DNA of 64,000 nucleotides from UKL13-2 sp044229235 (lineage in GTDB: Bacteria > Pseudomonadota > Gammaproteobacteria > Burkholderiales > Usitatibacteraceae), in NCBI GenBank assembly GCA_044229235.1, contig JBGATH010000014.1:29448-93447 (forward strand), written 5' to 3'. The notes under the pieces were generated by a model. That model ran no database searches. It was given only the letters and a program-made list of their open reading frames with translations, and had not been told where the DNA came from. Below, piece after piece: positions 53,100-60,949 of this stretch. Position numbers and translations under genes: made by a program. Each line of letters begins with the position of its first letter. Position 1 is the first letter of the stretch.

Positions 53100-54215
53100 C
53101 TACCGCCGGCTGGCGCGCGGCAGGAACCGGCAAAAGCCGGTGACTTCCTCGCGGTCGTGGTAGAGCTGCTTGAAGCGCAATTCAAAGCGCCGGCCGTTGG
53201 CCTCCATGGCTTCCGCGATGATCGCTTCGCAGCGGCGTATTTCGTCGAGGCGTTTTTTCATCGGCAGCTTGAGGTTGAAAATGCAGCGCTCGGTCCAGCC
53301 TTCGCGAAACCAGGCGGCAACCAGCTGCGCGACACGCACCGGTTTCTCGACCATGTCGCACACCATCCAGTCCACCGGCTTTCGGGGACGGTAACGAAAG
53401 CCATCCTCGCGTAGATGACGCACCAGCGCGTTGTCCAGCAAATCGCCTTTCAGCGGCCCGTTATCCACCGCGGTGACATGCAGGCCGCGATTGATCAGTT
53501 GCCAGGTCCAGCCGCCGGGCGCGGCGCCAAGGTCGACCGCGCGCATCTCCGGGGTCAGCAAGCGTTCTTCGTCACCCCCAAGAAAAACATGAAACGCTTC
53601 GGCGAGCTTGAGCGTGGATCGGCTGGGTGCGTCGTGCGGCATACGCAGCCGGGCGATGCCGTTGTGCCACGGCGAGGAACTGGCCGCATGACCGTAACCG
53701 AGCAGTGCGCGCCGATCGGGCAGCAGCAGCACGTGCAGCACGGCGTCGGTTTTCGCGTTCGCATCCAGCAGCCCGGCACTACGCAGTTGTTCGGCAATCA
53801 AAGGTTGTATGGCCTGGGCGAGCTTGGACTGCGCCTTGCCCTCATTGGTATCCGGATACTCGAGCAGAATCTTCGCTACCGGACCGGCGCCCATGTCCGG
53901 CAGAAATGTCCTGGCCGCGGCCACGATCGGCGTCACGCGATCGTTGGTCGGCAGCGGCACATCGACCAGTTGCGATCTCAAGCACTGACGCGCGAAAATC
54001 ATTTGCGACCAATTGAACTTGCCGTCAAGCGAGCGCGCCATGCCGGCATCGAAGGCAACGTGCACAAAGCCCGACTCGGGGGTGGCCGTGATCATGCGCG
54101 CAGATTTTCCGGCGATCGCCGCGAACTCCGCCGCCAGATCGGGCTCAAATCCGGCACGACAATAGGCGAGCCAGCAGGCAGGCGTTGCCGCCGAAATGTT
54201 TACAGGTGCTTTCAT
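53100..54215 (-). CDS. rlmM: 23S rRNA C2498 2'-O-ribose methyltransferase RlmM
   Basis: A 371-residue RNA methyltransferase. The N-terminal THUMP-like region (ATPACWLAYCRAGFEPDLAAEFAAI) precedes the Rossmann methyltransferase domain: RAVDLGAAPGGWTWQL is the SAM-binding motif, DWMVCDMVEKP and IFNLKLPMKKRLDEI hold the K-D-K-type catalytic residues, and the C-terminal FKQLYHDREEVTGFCRFLP matches the family. RlmM methylates the ribose of C2498 in the peptidyl transferase region. ATG 54215 gives the normal length. It is convergent with the TonB-domain gene. Confidence 0.93.
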   Translation of the reverse strand: MKAPVNISAATPACWLAYCRAGFEPDLAAEFAAIAGKSARMITATPESGFVHVAFDAGMARSLDGKFNWSQMIFARQCLRSQLVDVPLPTNDRVTPIVAAARTFLPDMGAGPVAKILLEYPDTNEGKAQSKLAQAIQPLIAEQLRSAGLLDANAKTDAVLHVLLLPDRRALLGYGHAASSSPWHNGIARLRMPHDAPSRSTLKLAEAFHVFLGGDEERLLTPEMRAVDLGAAPGGWTWQLINRGLHVTAVDNGPLKGDLLDNALVRHLREDGFRYRPRKPVDWMVCDMVEKPVRVAQLVAAWFREGWTERCIFNLKLPMKKRLDEIRRCEAIIAEAMEANGRRFELRFKQLYHDREEVTGFCRFLPRASRR

Positions 54216-54338
54216 GGGCAGACTTTAGCCCACTTTGCCCCGCATGCGCCTGGATGCGTCACGCAATCGCTCCTGAATGTCATCGCAAGACGATGGAAAT
54301 GCGTTGAAAACGCGCCAACCACCAAAGGATTTCACTCA

Positions 54339-55376
54339 ATGCCCCATCCGCCATTCTCCAGTCCCGGCCTTCCGCGCGAAGCAAACAAACGCGCTGTGTT
54401 GAGCTTTTCCGCTCTTGTCGCCGTGGTGGCGCTGCTGCCGGGGGCTGCCGCTGCAGCCTCCAGCGATGCCGATTTTCGCGCGTTGACCAAGGATCGAAAA
54501 TTCGAAGCCGCCGAAACTTTGGCCCGCGAACGATTCAGCAAGGATCCGAAAGATGATGTCGCACTCTGGTATTGGGCAAGACTGGCTGCCGGCAACGCGT
54601 CGAAGCGCGAGGAGCTGATCCCCAAAGCCGAACAGTGCGTGGTCGACCTGCCGCAATCGGCCAAATGCCATCACGCGCTGGGTACGCTGTATGGCGCAGC
54701 CGCGCTCTCGTCGGGGATCATGAACAGCATGAAGTACGCGTCTCGAATCAAGGACAGTTTCGCCAAGGCTGTGGAGCTGGATCCGCGCAGCTTCGAGGCA
54801 AGAAATGATCTCAACCAGTTCTACCTGCAGGCGCCAGGCATCGTCGGCGGCAGTGTACGCAAGGCGATTGAAAACGCGGCAGCACTTGAAAAACTGAACG
54901 CATTCGAAGGCAGGATATTGCGCAGCCAGATACATGTTTACGAAAAGGAATTCGACAAGGCGGAAGCGTTGCTTTCTTCGCTGCAGGCGCCGTCCAACGA
55001 CGACGGTGCGGCGGTCACCCTTTCGCAAAGTTGGGCTTCACTCGGCTTTGCAATGCTCAACGATAAACAGGTCAAGCAGGCGCAGGCGCTGTTTGAGCGA
55101 CGCCTGGCCGCGGACATGGACAACGCCATGTTCCACTTTGGACTGGGTCGCGCCTTCCTGGAGAGCAATGCATTCGACAACGCCATCGCGTCCATTGAGC
55201 GCGCATTGAAAATAGACGCCAAGCTGACTGCGCACTATCGCCTCGGCATGGCTTACCAGGCCAAGGGCGACAAGCCCAAGGCGATTGCCGCGTTTCAGCA
55301 GTTCCTGACGTATGCCACCTCCGGCAAGGCGGCAGAGGACGCGCGAGCCCGACTGGGCGAGTTGAAGAAGGTCTAG
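54339..55376 (+). CDS. Exported TPR-repeat protein
   Basis: A 345-residue protein. ATG 54339 has AAAGGA eight bases upstream and is followed by a signal segment (AVLSFSALVAVVALLPGAAAAA); the frame is open far upstream but that part is antisense to rlmM. Several TPR pairs are visible: DADFRALTKDRKFEAAETLARERFSKDP, AKAVELDPRSFEARNDLNQFYLQAPG, ALFERRLAADMDNAMFHFGLGRAFLE and IASIERALKIDAKLTAHYRLGMAYQAKGDKPKAIAAFQQFL. A periplasmic scaffold is likely; partner unknown. Confidence 0.85.
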   Translation: MPHPPFSSPGLPREANKRAVLSFSALVAVVALLPGAAAAASSDADFRALTKDRKFEAAETLARERFSKDPKDDVALWYWARLAAGNASKREELIPKAEQCVVDLPQSAKCHHALGTLYGAAALSSGIMNSMKYASRIKDSFAKAVELDPRSFEARNDLNQFYLQAPGIVGGSVRKAIENAAALEKLNAFEGRILRSQIHVYEKEFDKAEALLSSLQAPSNDDGAAVTLSQSWASLGFAMLNDKQVKQAQALFERRLAADMDNAMFHFGLGRAFLESNAFDNAIASIERALKIDAKLTAHYRLGMAYQAKGDKPKAIAAFQQFLTYATSGKAAEDARARLGELKKV

Positions 55377-55504
55377 CCGCTGCGTTCACTGGCGCGCCGC
55401 ACGAAAGTGCGCACGCCGCTACAGTTCGGCACGCAGCAATTTTGCAACCGCGGCCGAACTGCGTTACCATCTTCACGTCAATTTTGCGTCAGAAGGTATT
55501 CCCG

Positions 55505-55657
55505 ATGAGTCAATTGCGCCATTCGCAAGCACTGCGTTACCTGCCGTCGGCAGGCGGCGTAGCCGTTTGCGCGCGCATGGCATGGGACCCGCGCCGAGCG
55601 TCCAACGGCAAGCGAATCGGCAACGCAGGCGCAGGTACCTTCACCATTTTTTCCTGA
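55505..55657 (+). CDS. Possible 50-residue small protein
   Basis: Candidate short gene: AGAAGGT lies seven bases before its ATG, and a terminator-like hairpin follows 39 bases after the stop, so the region has the layout of a small transcription unit. The sequence is basic (RHSQALRYLPSAGG, WDPRRASNGKRIGN) and matches no family I know. It may equally be a non-coding transcript. No membrane segment is seen. Confidence 0.35.
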   Translation: MSQLRHSQALRYLPSAGGVAVCARMAWDPRRASNGKRIGNAGAGTFTIFS

Positions 55658-55695
55658 TCCGGCCGCACCCTTGGTGCCCTCGCCGGGTTCAAGCG

Positions 55696-55733
55696 GCGGG
55701 GAAACAACCGGAAACACCATTCCCCGCTTTTTC
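55696..55733 (+). terminator. Rho-independent terminator
   Basis: GCGGGGAA and TTCCCCGC form an 8-bp stem around a 16-base loop, followed by TTTTTC. It ends whatever is transcribed through 55505-55657 and precedes the MFS gene. Confidence 0.72.
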
Positions 55734-55811
55734 ATGACCGGTTCACACCGGTAGCGACTCTGCACCCGCTGACACAATCGGCGACGCGCAAGGAATGCTG
55801 GAATCAAGACA

Positions 55812-57167
55812 ATGCAAACACAACAACAAAGCCCTGCGCCGCAGCATCAGCCGGCGCGCTGGTGGCACAAGTATTTTGGTGCGATCTGGTCGAACAGCGA
55901 CTTCCGCAAGCTGTGGCTCTCGCTGACCATTACCCACTTCGGTGGCCAGGTCACCTTTCTCGCACTGCCGCTTACCGCCGCGATCATGCTGCACGCCACG
56001 CCATTCCAGATGGGAGTGCTGACGGCTGTCGAAGCGTTACCCTATACGCTGTTTGGACTGTTCACCGGCGTGCTGATCGACCGTTCGCGCAAGCTGCGCC
56101 TGATCGTGCTGGCCGACATCGGCCGCGGCGCGGCATTGCTGTTGGTGCCGATTGCGGCCTGGTTCAATTTCCTGTCGATGCCCATCCTGTATCTGGTCGG
56201 CTTCCTGGTTGGCCTGGGTGGCATCATCGGCTGGGCCGCTTACCAGGTATTCATGGCTGAGCGCGTGGGATCGGAGCACCTGGTCGAGGCGAATTCGGGC
56301 ATCGCGCTGTCGGATTCCGCGTCCAGCCTGATGGGGCCCGGACTCGCCGGTATCCTGATCCAGTGGCTGACGGCACCGTTCGCCATACTGGCCGACGCCA
56401 TATCGTTTTTTTTCTCGGCCTGGATCCTGCGTGGCATTCCACCCAAAGACAGCGACGCGCCGAAGCTCACAACTGATTCGGCCAACTGGGCCGGAATCTG
56501 GAAAGATGCCAAGGAGGGCCTGCGCCTGATCCGCGAGACGCCGGTGCTGCGCTCGATCGCCATCAGTCTGATGCTCTGGAACATTCTCAAGCACGCCTAC
56601 ATCGCCATCGTAATCTTGTACGCGTCACGCGATCTTGGCCTGTCGCCGGGGAAAATTGGCGCGCTGTTCATGGTGGCGGGGATCGGCTTCCTGCTGGCCT
56701 CGGCCAGCTGCCAGCCGCTGAATCGCCGCTTCGGCGTCGGCAACGTGATGCTGGCAGGACTGACCATGACCGGCATGTCCTGGCTGATGGTCGCGGCGAC
56801 GGTCAACCTGGAGTTTGCCGCCCTGCAATTCGGCGTCGCGCTGTTCGTCATGGATCTGGGTGCGATGCTGTTTTTCATCAACTACCTATCGTTGCGGCAG
56901 GCCGCGGCACCCGAGCATTTGCGCGGGCGTGTCACTTCGACGCTGATTTTCATTGCGGTATCGCTGGCTCCATTGGGTTCCCTGTTGGGCGGCACGCTGG
57001 GCACCTTGCTGGGGTTGCGCGTTACCATCGCGATTTGCGGGGCGGCAGGACTGCTGCTCGGCTTCGTGCTGTTCCGTATCTCGCCCCTGGGCAAGATGCG
57101 TGAGTTGCCCAGCGCCCAGCCCAGCGTTGTACCGATGGCACCGGAAATGTCGGCTGAGCAAATCTAA
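55812..57167 (+). CDS. MFS transporter (MFS_3/enterobactin-exporter-like)
   Basis: A 451-residue inner membrane protein with twelve predicted transmembrane helices. The signature loop between TM2 and TM3 reads FTGVLIDRSRKLRLIVLADIGRG, and TM4-TM5 carries EANSGIALSDSASSLMGPGLAGILIQ, both typical of the MFS_3 branch that includes enterobactin and macrolide exporters. A duplicate loop in the second half (CQPLNRRFGVGNVMLAGL) supports a twelve-helix arrangement. Start: ATG 55812 after an A-rich leader. The substrate is unknown, probably efflux of a small molecule. Confidence 0.88.
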   Translation: MQTQQQSPAPQHQPARWWHKYFGAIWSNSDFRKLWLSLTITHFGGQVTFLALPLTAAIMLHATPFQMGVLTAVEALPYTLFGLFTGVLIDRSRKLRLIVLADIGRGAALLLVPIAAWFNFLSMPILYLVGFLVGLGGIIGWAAYQVFMAERVGSEHLVEANSGIALSDSASSLMGPGLAGILIQWLTAPFAILADAISFFFSAWILRGIPPKDSDAPKLTTDSANWAGIWKDAKEGLRLIRETPVLRSIAISLMLWNILKHAYIAIVILYASRDLGLSPGKIGALFMVAGIGFLLASASCQPLNRRFGVGNVMLAGLTMTGMSWLMVAATVNLEFAALQFGVALFVMDLGAMLFFINYLSLRQAAAPEHLRGRVTSTLIFIAVSLAPLGSLLGGTLGTLLGLRVTIAICGAAGLLLGFVLFRISPLGKMRELPSAQPSVVPMAPEMSAEQI

Positions 57168-57223
57168 AAGCCGGCTCCGCTGCGTCAAAGGGCCAATACG
57201 AACTTGAACGCAAGGGGTTAATC

Positions 57224-57586
57224 ATGGATTTCGGAACGACAGTCGTCTCTATCGCCGCGGTATTGTTTGGGGTCGCCGGGCCCATCATTCTCGTGGGAAT
57301 CATCCTCTGGTACAAAGCCAGACGTACGCGCATGGTTCATCAAACCGCACTGCAACTGGCCGAAAAGGGCCATCCGGTGCCACCGGAGTTGTTCGCGGGC
57401 GTCGACGATGCGACGGCAGACCTGCGCCGCGGCGTGGTCCTGGTCGGCCTGGGACTCGCACTGGCAGCATTCATGTACCAGATTGAAAAACCCTGGAGCG
57501 TCGGCCTGATCCCGTTGTTCATGGGAGTGGGTTATCTGGTGGTGTGGAAGCTCGAATCCGGCAAACCGAAAAACGATCGCGCCTAG
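57224..57586 (+). CDS. DUF6249-like membrane protein
   Basis: A 120-residue protein with an N-terminal helix (VVSIAAVLFGVAGPIILVGIILWY), a cytoplasmic segment (RTRMVHQTALQLAEKGHPVPPELFAG) and two C-terminal helices (LRRGVVLVGLGLALAAFMYQI, GLIPLFMGVGYLVVWKLE). This arrangement matches the DUF6249 family, often found directly upstream of ECF-type sigma factors. The sigma gene follows 40 bases later, so it is probably in the same operon and may take part in envelope sensing. Confidence 0.8.
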   Translation: MDFGTTVVSIAAVLFGVAGPIILVGIILWYKARRTRMVHQTALQLAEKGHPVPPELFAGVDDATADLRRGVVLVGLGLALAAFMYQIEKPWSVGLIPLFMGVGYLVVWKLESGKPKNDRA

Positions 57587-57626
57587 TCGCGCGTCACCCT
57601 TTGCAACGCGGAATCGAGCGGAAGGC

Positions 57627-58193
57627 ATGAACCGGGAAGCGGCGGGCTTTACCGACAATGACTTGATCGGTCGCGTGCTGCTGCGCGATGACCGCAATGC
57701 TTTCGCGGAATTGGTGCGGCGCCATCAGTCGGCATTGCGCGCGTCGCTTCGCAAAATGACCGGCCACATCGAGCTGGCGGACGACATTGCGCAAGAAACG
57801 TTCATCCTGGCGTGGAAGAACATAGGCTCTTTCCGGCACGAAGCCAAATTTTCAACGTGGCTGTACCGCATCGCTTTCAACGCCTGGCAATCCGAGGCAC
57901 GCAAGCGCCACGAAGTACTCAGCGAGGACGGCGAGTTGCCCGAACCCGAGAGCGTGGCCCCGGAGTCGGAGCACACCGGCGTCGCCCGCGACGTGGCGCG
58001 CGCCATGGAAGGCTTGTCGGAAGGCGAGCGCAACGCCATCCTGCAGTGCTATTACAACGACCTTTCCCACGAGGAAGCCGCCTACGTGCTTGGCATCCCG
58101 CTGGGAACGGTCAAAACCAATATACTGAAAGCCAAGGAAAAGATGCGTGCGAAGCTGGGCGCATATTCGACCGATGAAGGAGTGGCAGCATGA
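57627..58193 (+). CDS. ECF-type sigma-70 factor
   Basis: A 188-residue extracytoplasmic-function sigma factor. Region 2 is DNDLIGRVLLRDDRNAFAELVRRHQSALRASL and DIAQETFILAWKNIGSFRHEAKFSTWLYRIAFNAW. An acidic linker follows (SEDGELPEPESVAPESEHTG). Region 4 is ALEGLSEGERNAILQ-like with the HTH HEEAAYVLGIPLGTVKTNILKAKEKMR. The last bases overlap the next gene as ATGA. Such a gene order (membrane protein, sigma, small membrane protein) suggests regulation by envelope signals. Confidence 0.92.
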   Translation: MNREAAGFTDNDLIGRVLLRDDRNAFAELVRRHQSALRASLRKMTGHIELADDIAQETFILAWKNIGSFRHEAKFSTWLYRIAFNAWQSEARKRHEVLSEDGELPEPESVAPESEHTGVARDVARAMEGLSEGERNAILQCYYNDLSHEEAAYVLGIPLGTVKTNILKAKEKMRAKLGAYSTDEGVAA

Positions 58194-58522
58194 TGATCAT
58201 TCGTGACCCTGTGGACGACCTGCTCAAGGCCGATGCCGCCGAACATCGGCATCAGTATCTCGAAGACGACGGATTCACACTGCGCGTGCTCGATGTCCTG
58301 CCGAAGCATGCGCGCGTTTCCAGCAAACAACGCATCGCGATTCCGTTGGCATTTGCCACGCTTGCCGCCCTGTTTGTGGTGTTCTTTACCGGGGGCGGAA
58401 ATTTTTTCATTGACGGCATGATGGACATCGCCACCAGATCCGCGACGCCAAGCGCATTTGGTTTTGGCGTCCTGTTTGTCGTGTTTGCGGTGAGCTCGCT
58501 TGTAGCTGCGCGCGACAACTAA
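58190..58522 (+). CDS. Small membrane protein next to sigma factor, possible anti-sigma
   Basis: A 110-residue protein. GGAG lies eight bases before its ATG, which overlaps the sigma stop (ATGA). The N-terminal cytoplasmic part of about 45 residues is charged (DPVDDLLKADAAEHRHQYLEDDGF), then two transmembrane helices follow (IAIPLAFATLAALFVVFF, FGFGVLFVVFAVSSLVAA). The size and topology suit a short anti-sigma or accessory factor, but no zinc-binding HxxxCxxC or known anti-sigma domain is present. The function is inferred only from overlap with the sigma gene. Confidence 0.7.
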   Translation: MMIIRDPVDDLLKADAAEHRHQYLEDDGFTLRVLDVLPKHARVSSKQRIAIPLAFATLAALFVVFFTGGGNFFIDGMMDIATRSATPSAFGFGVLFVVFAVSSLVAARDN

Positions 58523-58541
58523 AACACGGCAACGGAAAACA

Positions 58542-58578
58542 AAAAGGGCCGCCGGATCACTCCGGCGGCCCTTTTCAT
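58542..58578. terminator. Bidirectional terminator between the sigma operon and mdh
   Basis: AAAAGGGCCGCCGGA-TCAC-TCCGGCGGCCCTTTT is a perfect 15-bp stem with a tetraloop. The A-run and T-run on the two sides make it usable on both strands, which fits the convergent genes on either side. Confidence 0.92.
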
Positions 58579-58592
58579 TTTCGAGATGCTGA

Positions 58593-59576
58593 TCAGAGCA
58601 TGTGTGCGACGCCGGCACGCTCTTCTTCGAGTTCCTTGAGCGTGGCGTCCATCTTGCCGCGCGAGAATTCGTCGATCTCCAGGCCTTTGATGACGGTGTA
58701 TTTGCCGCCAGCGCATGTGACTGGCACCCCATAAATCACGCCGTCGGGAATGCCATAGCTGCCGTCGGAAGGTACGCCCATGGTGACCCACTTGCCGTTG
58801 GTGCCGAGCACCCAGTCGTGGATGTGGTCAATGGCGGCATTGGCTGCCGAAGCTGCAGACGACAGTCCGCGCGCCTCGATGATGGCGGCACCGCGCTTGC
58901 CCACGGTCGGGATGAAAGTATTCTTGTACCACTCGGCGTCGTTGACGACCGATGGCGCCGGCGCACCGCCGATGGTGGCGAAGCGATAGTCCGGGTACAT
59001 CGTCGGCGAATGGTTTCCCCAGACGATCATTTTCTCGATCGAGTCCACCGCCTTGCCGGTCTTGCTGGCCAGTTGCGACAGCGCGCGGTTGTGATCGAGA
59101 CGCAGCATGGCGGTGAAGTTTTCGCGCGGCAGGCTGGGCGCGGACTTCATGGCGATGTAAGCGTTCGTATTGGCCGGGTTGCCGACCACCAGCACTTTGA
59201 CATTACGCGATGCGACGGCATCCAGCGCCTTGCCTTGCACGGTGAAGATGGCGCCATTGGCCGTCAGCAGATCCTTGCGTTCCATGCCCGGGCCACGCGG
59301 GCGGGCGCCAACCAGCAAGGCGATGTCAATATCCTTGAATGCCGTCATCGCGTCCGAATGCGCAGACATGCCGGCAAGCAGCGGAAACGCGCAGTCATCG
59401 AGTTCCATCATCACGCCCTTCAGGGCCTTCTGTGCCTTCTCGTCGGGGATTTCCAAGAGCTGCAGGATCACGGGCTGGTCCTTGCCGAGCATTTCGCCCG
59501 AGGCGATGCGGAACAAGAGGCTGTAACCAATCTGGCCGGCGGCACCGGTCACGGCGACACGCATGGGGGTCTTCAT
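58593..59576 (-). CDS. mdh: Malate dehydrogenase
   Basis: A 327-residue NAD-dependent malate dehydrogenase. MRVAVTGAAGQIGYSLLFRIASG is the Rossmann loop, followed by LQLLEIPD (NAD specificity Asp region), the substrate loop ARPRGPGMERKDLL, VLVVGNPANTNA and the catalytic pair in RLDHNRALSQLA and MIVWGNHSPTMYPD. The length is that of the proteobacterial group otherwise seen next to sdh and GntR in Burkholderiales; here it is about 54 kb from the sdh operon. ATG 59576 is preceded by AGGAG and agrees with the family start. The open frame continues upstream. Confidence 0.96.
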   Translation of the reverse strand: MKTPMRVAVTGAAGQIGYSLLFRIASGEMLGKDQPVILQLLEIPDEKAQKALKGVMMELDDCAFPLLAGMSAHSDAMTAFKDIDIALLVGARPRGPGMERKDLLTANGAIFTVQGKALDAVASRNVKVLVVGNPANTNAYIAMKSAPSLPRENFTAMLRLDHNRALSQLASKTGKAVDSIEKMIVWGNHSPTMYPDYRFATIGGAPAPSVVNDAEWYKNTFIPTVGKRGAAIIEARGLSSAASAANAAIDHIHDWVLGTNGKWVTMGVPSDGSYGIPDGVIYGVPVTCAGGKYTVIKGLEIDEFSRGKMDATLKELEEERAGVAHML

Positions 59577-59698
59577 GTGCAACTCCTGAGTGGGAAAGGG
59601 AAGTCGTGCGAATGCAATCGGGGAGACTGCGCTGGTCATCCAATTATACAAAATTGGCCGACGCCAGATTGAGCTAGCGCAATTGCTGCGCAGAAATC

Positions 59699-59758
59699 CT
59701 CAAGCACTGGTGCGCCGTTCGAAGCAATTTCGGCCTGCGAGGCGCGCCAGTGCTTGAG
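59699..59758. repeat. REP-like palindrome, family 1
   Basis: The left arm CTCAAGCACTGGTGCGCC pairs with the right arm GGCGCGCCAGTGCTTGAG, with one mismatch in 18. It lies only about 10 bases from the 214-bp element at 59769, upstream of mdh. Confidence 0.88.
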
Positions 59759-59768
59759 TTTGGCTTTG

Positions 59769-59982
59769 GGGAACTTCTAGAAACCGTAGCGAGCGGTCAA
59801 AGTTCGGGCCACGTGAGCAGGGGTTTCGCGAAGCACTGCTTCGCGCCTTCGAGCGCCAGAGCGCGCTGCGACCGAAGGAAGTCCCTGCGGGACAGGGCGC
59901 GAGGAATAGCGGACGCGTACGAGAGTACGCAGAGCACCAGAGGCGCGAAATTTGATCGCGCAGTAGGTTTATAGAAGTTCCC
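59769..59982. mobile_element. 214-bp element with 17-bp terminal inverted repeats (MITE-like)
   Basis: Ends at 59769-59785 and 59966-59982 read GGGAACTTCTAGAAACC and its inverted partner, with 16 of 17 bases matching. The interior has no gene but several stems: CGCGAAGCACTGCTTCGCG, GTCCCTGCGGGAC and GCGTACGAGAGTACGC. The layout is that of a non-autonomous element or a composite palindromic repeat. It sits between mdh and the EamA gene and ends 15 bases before the latter's stop codon. No target duplication was obvious. Confidence 0.6.
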
Positions 59983-59997
59983 TCTGGTCCCTGCGCC

Positions 59998-60909
59998 CTA
60001 TTCCTTGCTCGTGGCCGGTTTCAGGCTGATTGCCAGCACGCCTAGAGTAACCAGCGCCGCGCCTGCCAACTGGATCGGTGTGATCGGTTCGTCGAGAAAA
60101 AAGTAGCCCATGAAGATCGTTGCAATCGGGCCGATGGAGCTCATCATCGCGGCATTGGAGGAGCCCACGCGTCGCATGCCCTCGGCCATCATCACCACCG
60201 GCAGAACGGTGGAGACGATGGCCATCCAGCCCGCCAGCGACCACACCTGTGATGGCTGCTGGCGCAGTGTCGCGATGCCCTGCGTCGCCACACAGTGGAT
60301 CGTGATGGCGACGGTGGAAACGATCGACGCATAGGCGGCAAAGCGCACCGCACCCACGCGTTTGATCATCTGACCTGCACTGACGAGGTAGCCCGCGTAG
60401 AGCACGGCCGACACCAGAACCAGGCCGCCGCCGACCAGTACCATGTCGCTGCTGCGCAGATCGTGCAGGAACACCAGCACGATGCCCGCGTAGCTGACGA
60501 GCAGCGCGAATACGTCACGCGAAACTATCCGATAGCCAATGAAAGCTGCGGAAATGAGCACGACCATGGTGGGATTGAGGAACAGGATCAGGCGTTCGAG
60601 CGCTGCGCTGATGTATTGCAGGCCCCAGAAATCGAGCAAGCTCGCGCCGTAGTACCCCATGAGCCCGGTGGCGACCAGCGCCAGCCAGTCGCGCCCGCTG
60701 AGGCGGTAACCGATTTGTCGGGAGGCCCACCAGCCGATGACTGCGAATAGCGGCAGCGCCAGGAGCATGCGCATGGTCAGCAACGTCACCGGATCCACGC
60801 GCGGGACCGGGCCGGTCACGGCATAGGCAAGCTTGACGAAGATCGCCTTGGCGGAGAATGCGATTGCGGAGAGGATGACCAGCGCCGCGCCGAACCGATC
60901 AGCTTTCAT
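59998..60909 (-). CDS. EamA (DMT) family transporter
   Basis: A protein of about 303 residues with ten transmembrane helices in two EamA repeats. Repeat one includes AIAFSAKAIFVKLAYA, RMLLALPLFAVIGWW, GYYGASLLDFWGLQYISAALERLILFLNPTMVVL; repeat two includes LVLVSAVLYAGYLVSAGQMI, GWMAIVSTVLPVVMMAEGMRRVGSSNAAMMSSIGPI and FLDEPITPIQLAGAALVTLG. The family exports or imports metabolites such as amino acids; the substrate cannot be told. I use ATG 60909; a GTG at 60921 would add four residues. It follows the DUF11 protein gene by 40 bases. Confidence 0.87.
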   Translation of the reverse strand: MKADRFGAALVILSAIAFSAKAIFVKLAYAVTGPVPRVDPVTLLTMRMLLALPLFAVIGWWASRQIGYRLSGRDWLALVATGLMGYYGASLLDFWGLQYISAALERLILFLNPTMVVLISAAFIGYRIVSRDVFALLVSYAGIVLVFLHDLRSSDMVLVGGGLVLVSAVLYAGYLVSAGQMIKRVGAVRFAAYASIVSTVAITIHCVATQGIATLRQQPSQVWSLAGWMAIVSTVLPVVMMAEGMRRVGSSNAAMMSSIGPIATIFMGYFFLDEPITPIQLAGAALVTLGVLAISLKPATSKE

Positions 60910-60949
60910 CGGTGCTGGCACTGCGCTGGAGGCGTGGCTGAGGCCAGGT

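Noticed and set aside
53415..54338. Upstream extension of the TPR protein frame
   Set aside because: It is antisense to rlmM and shows no protein-like features; ATG 54339 has a ribosome site and a signal peptide.
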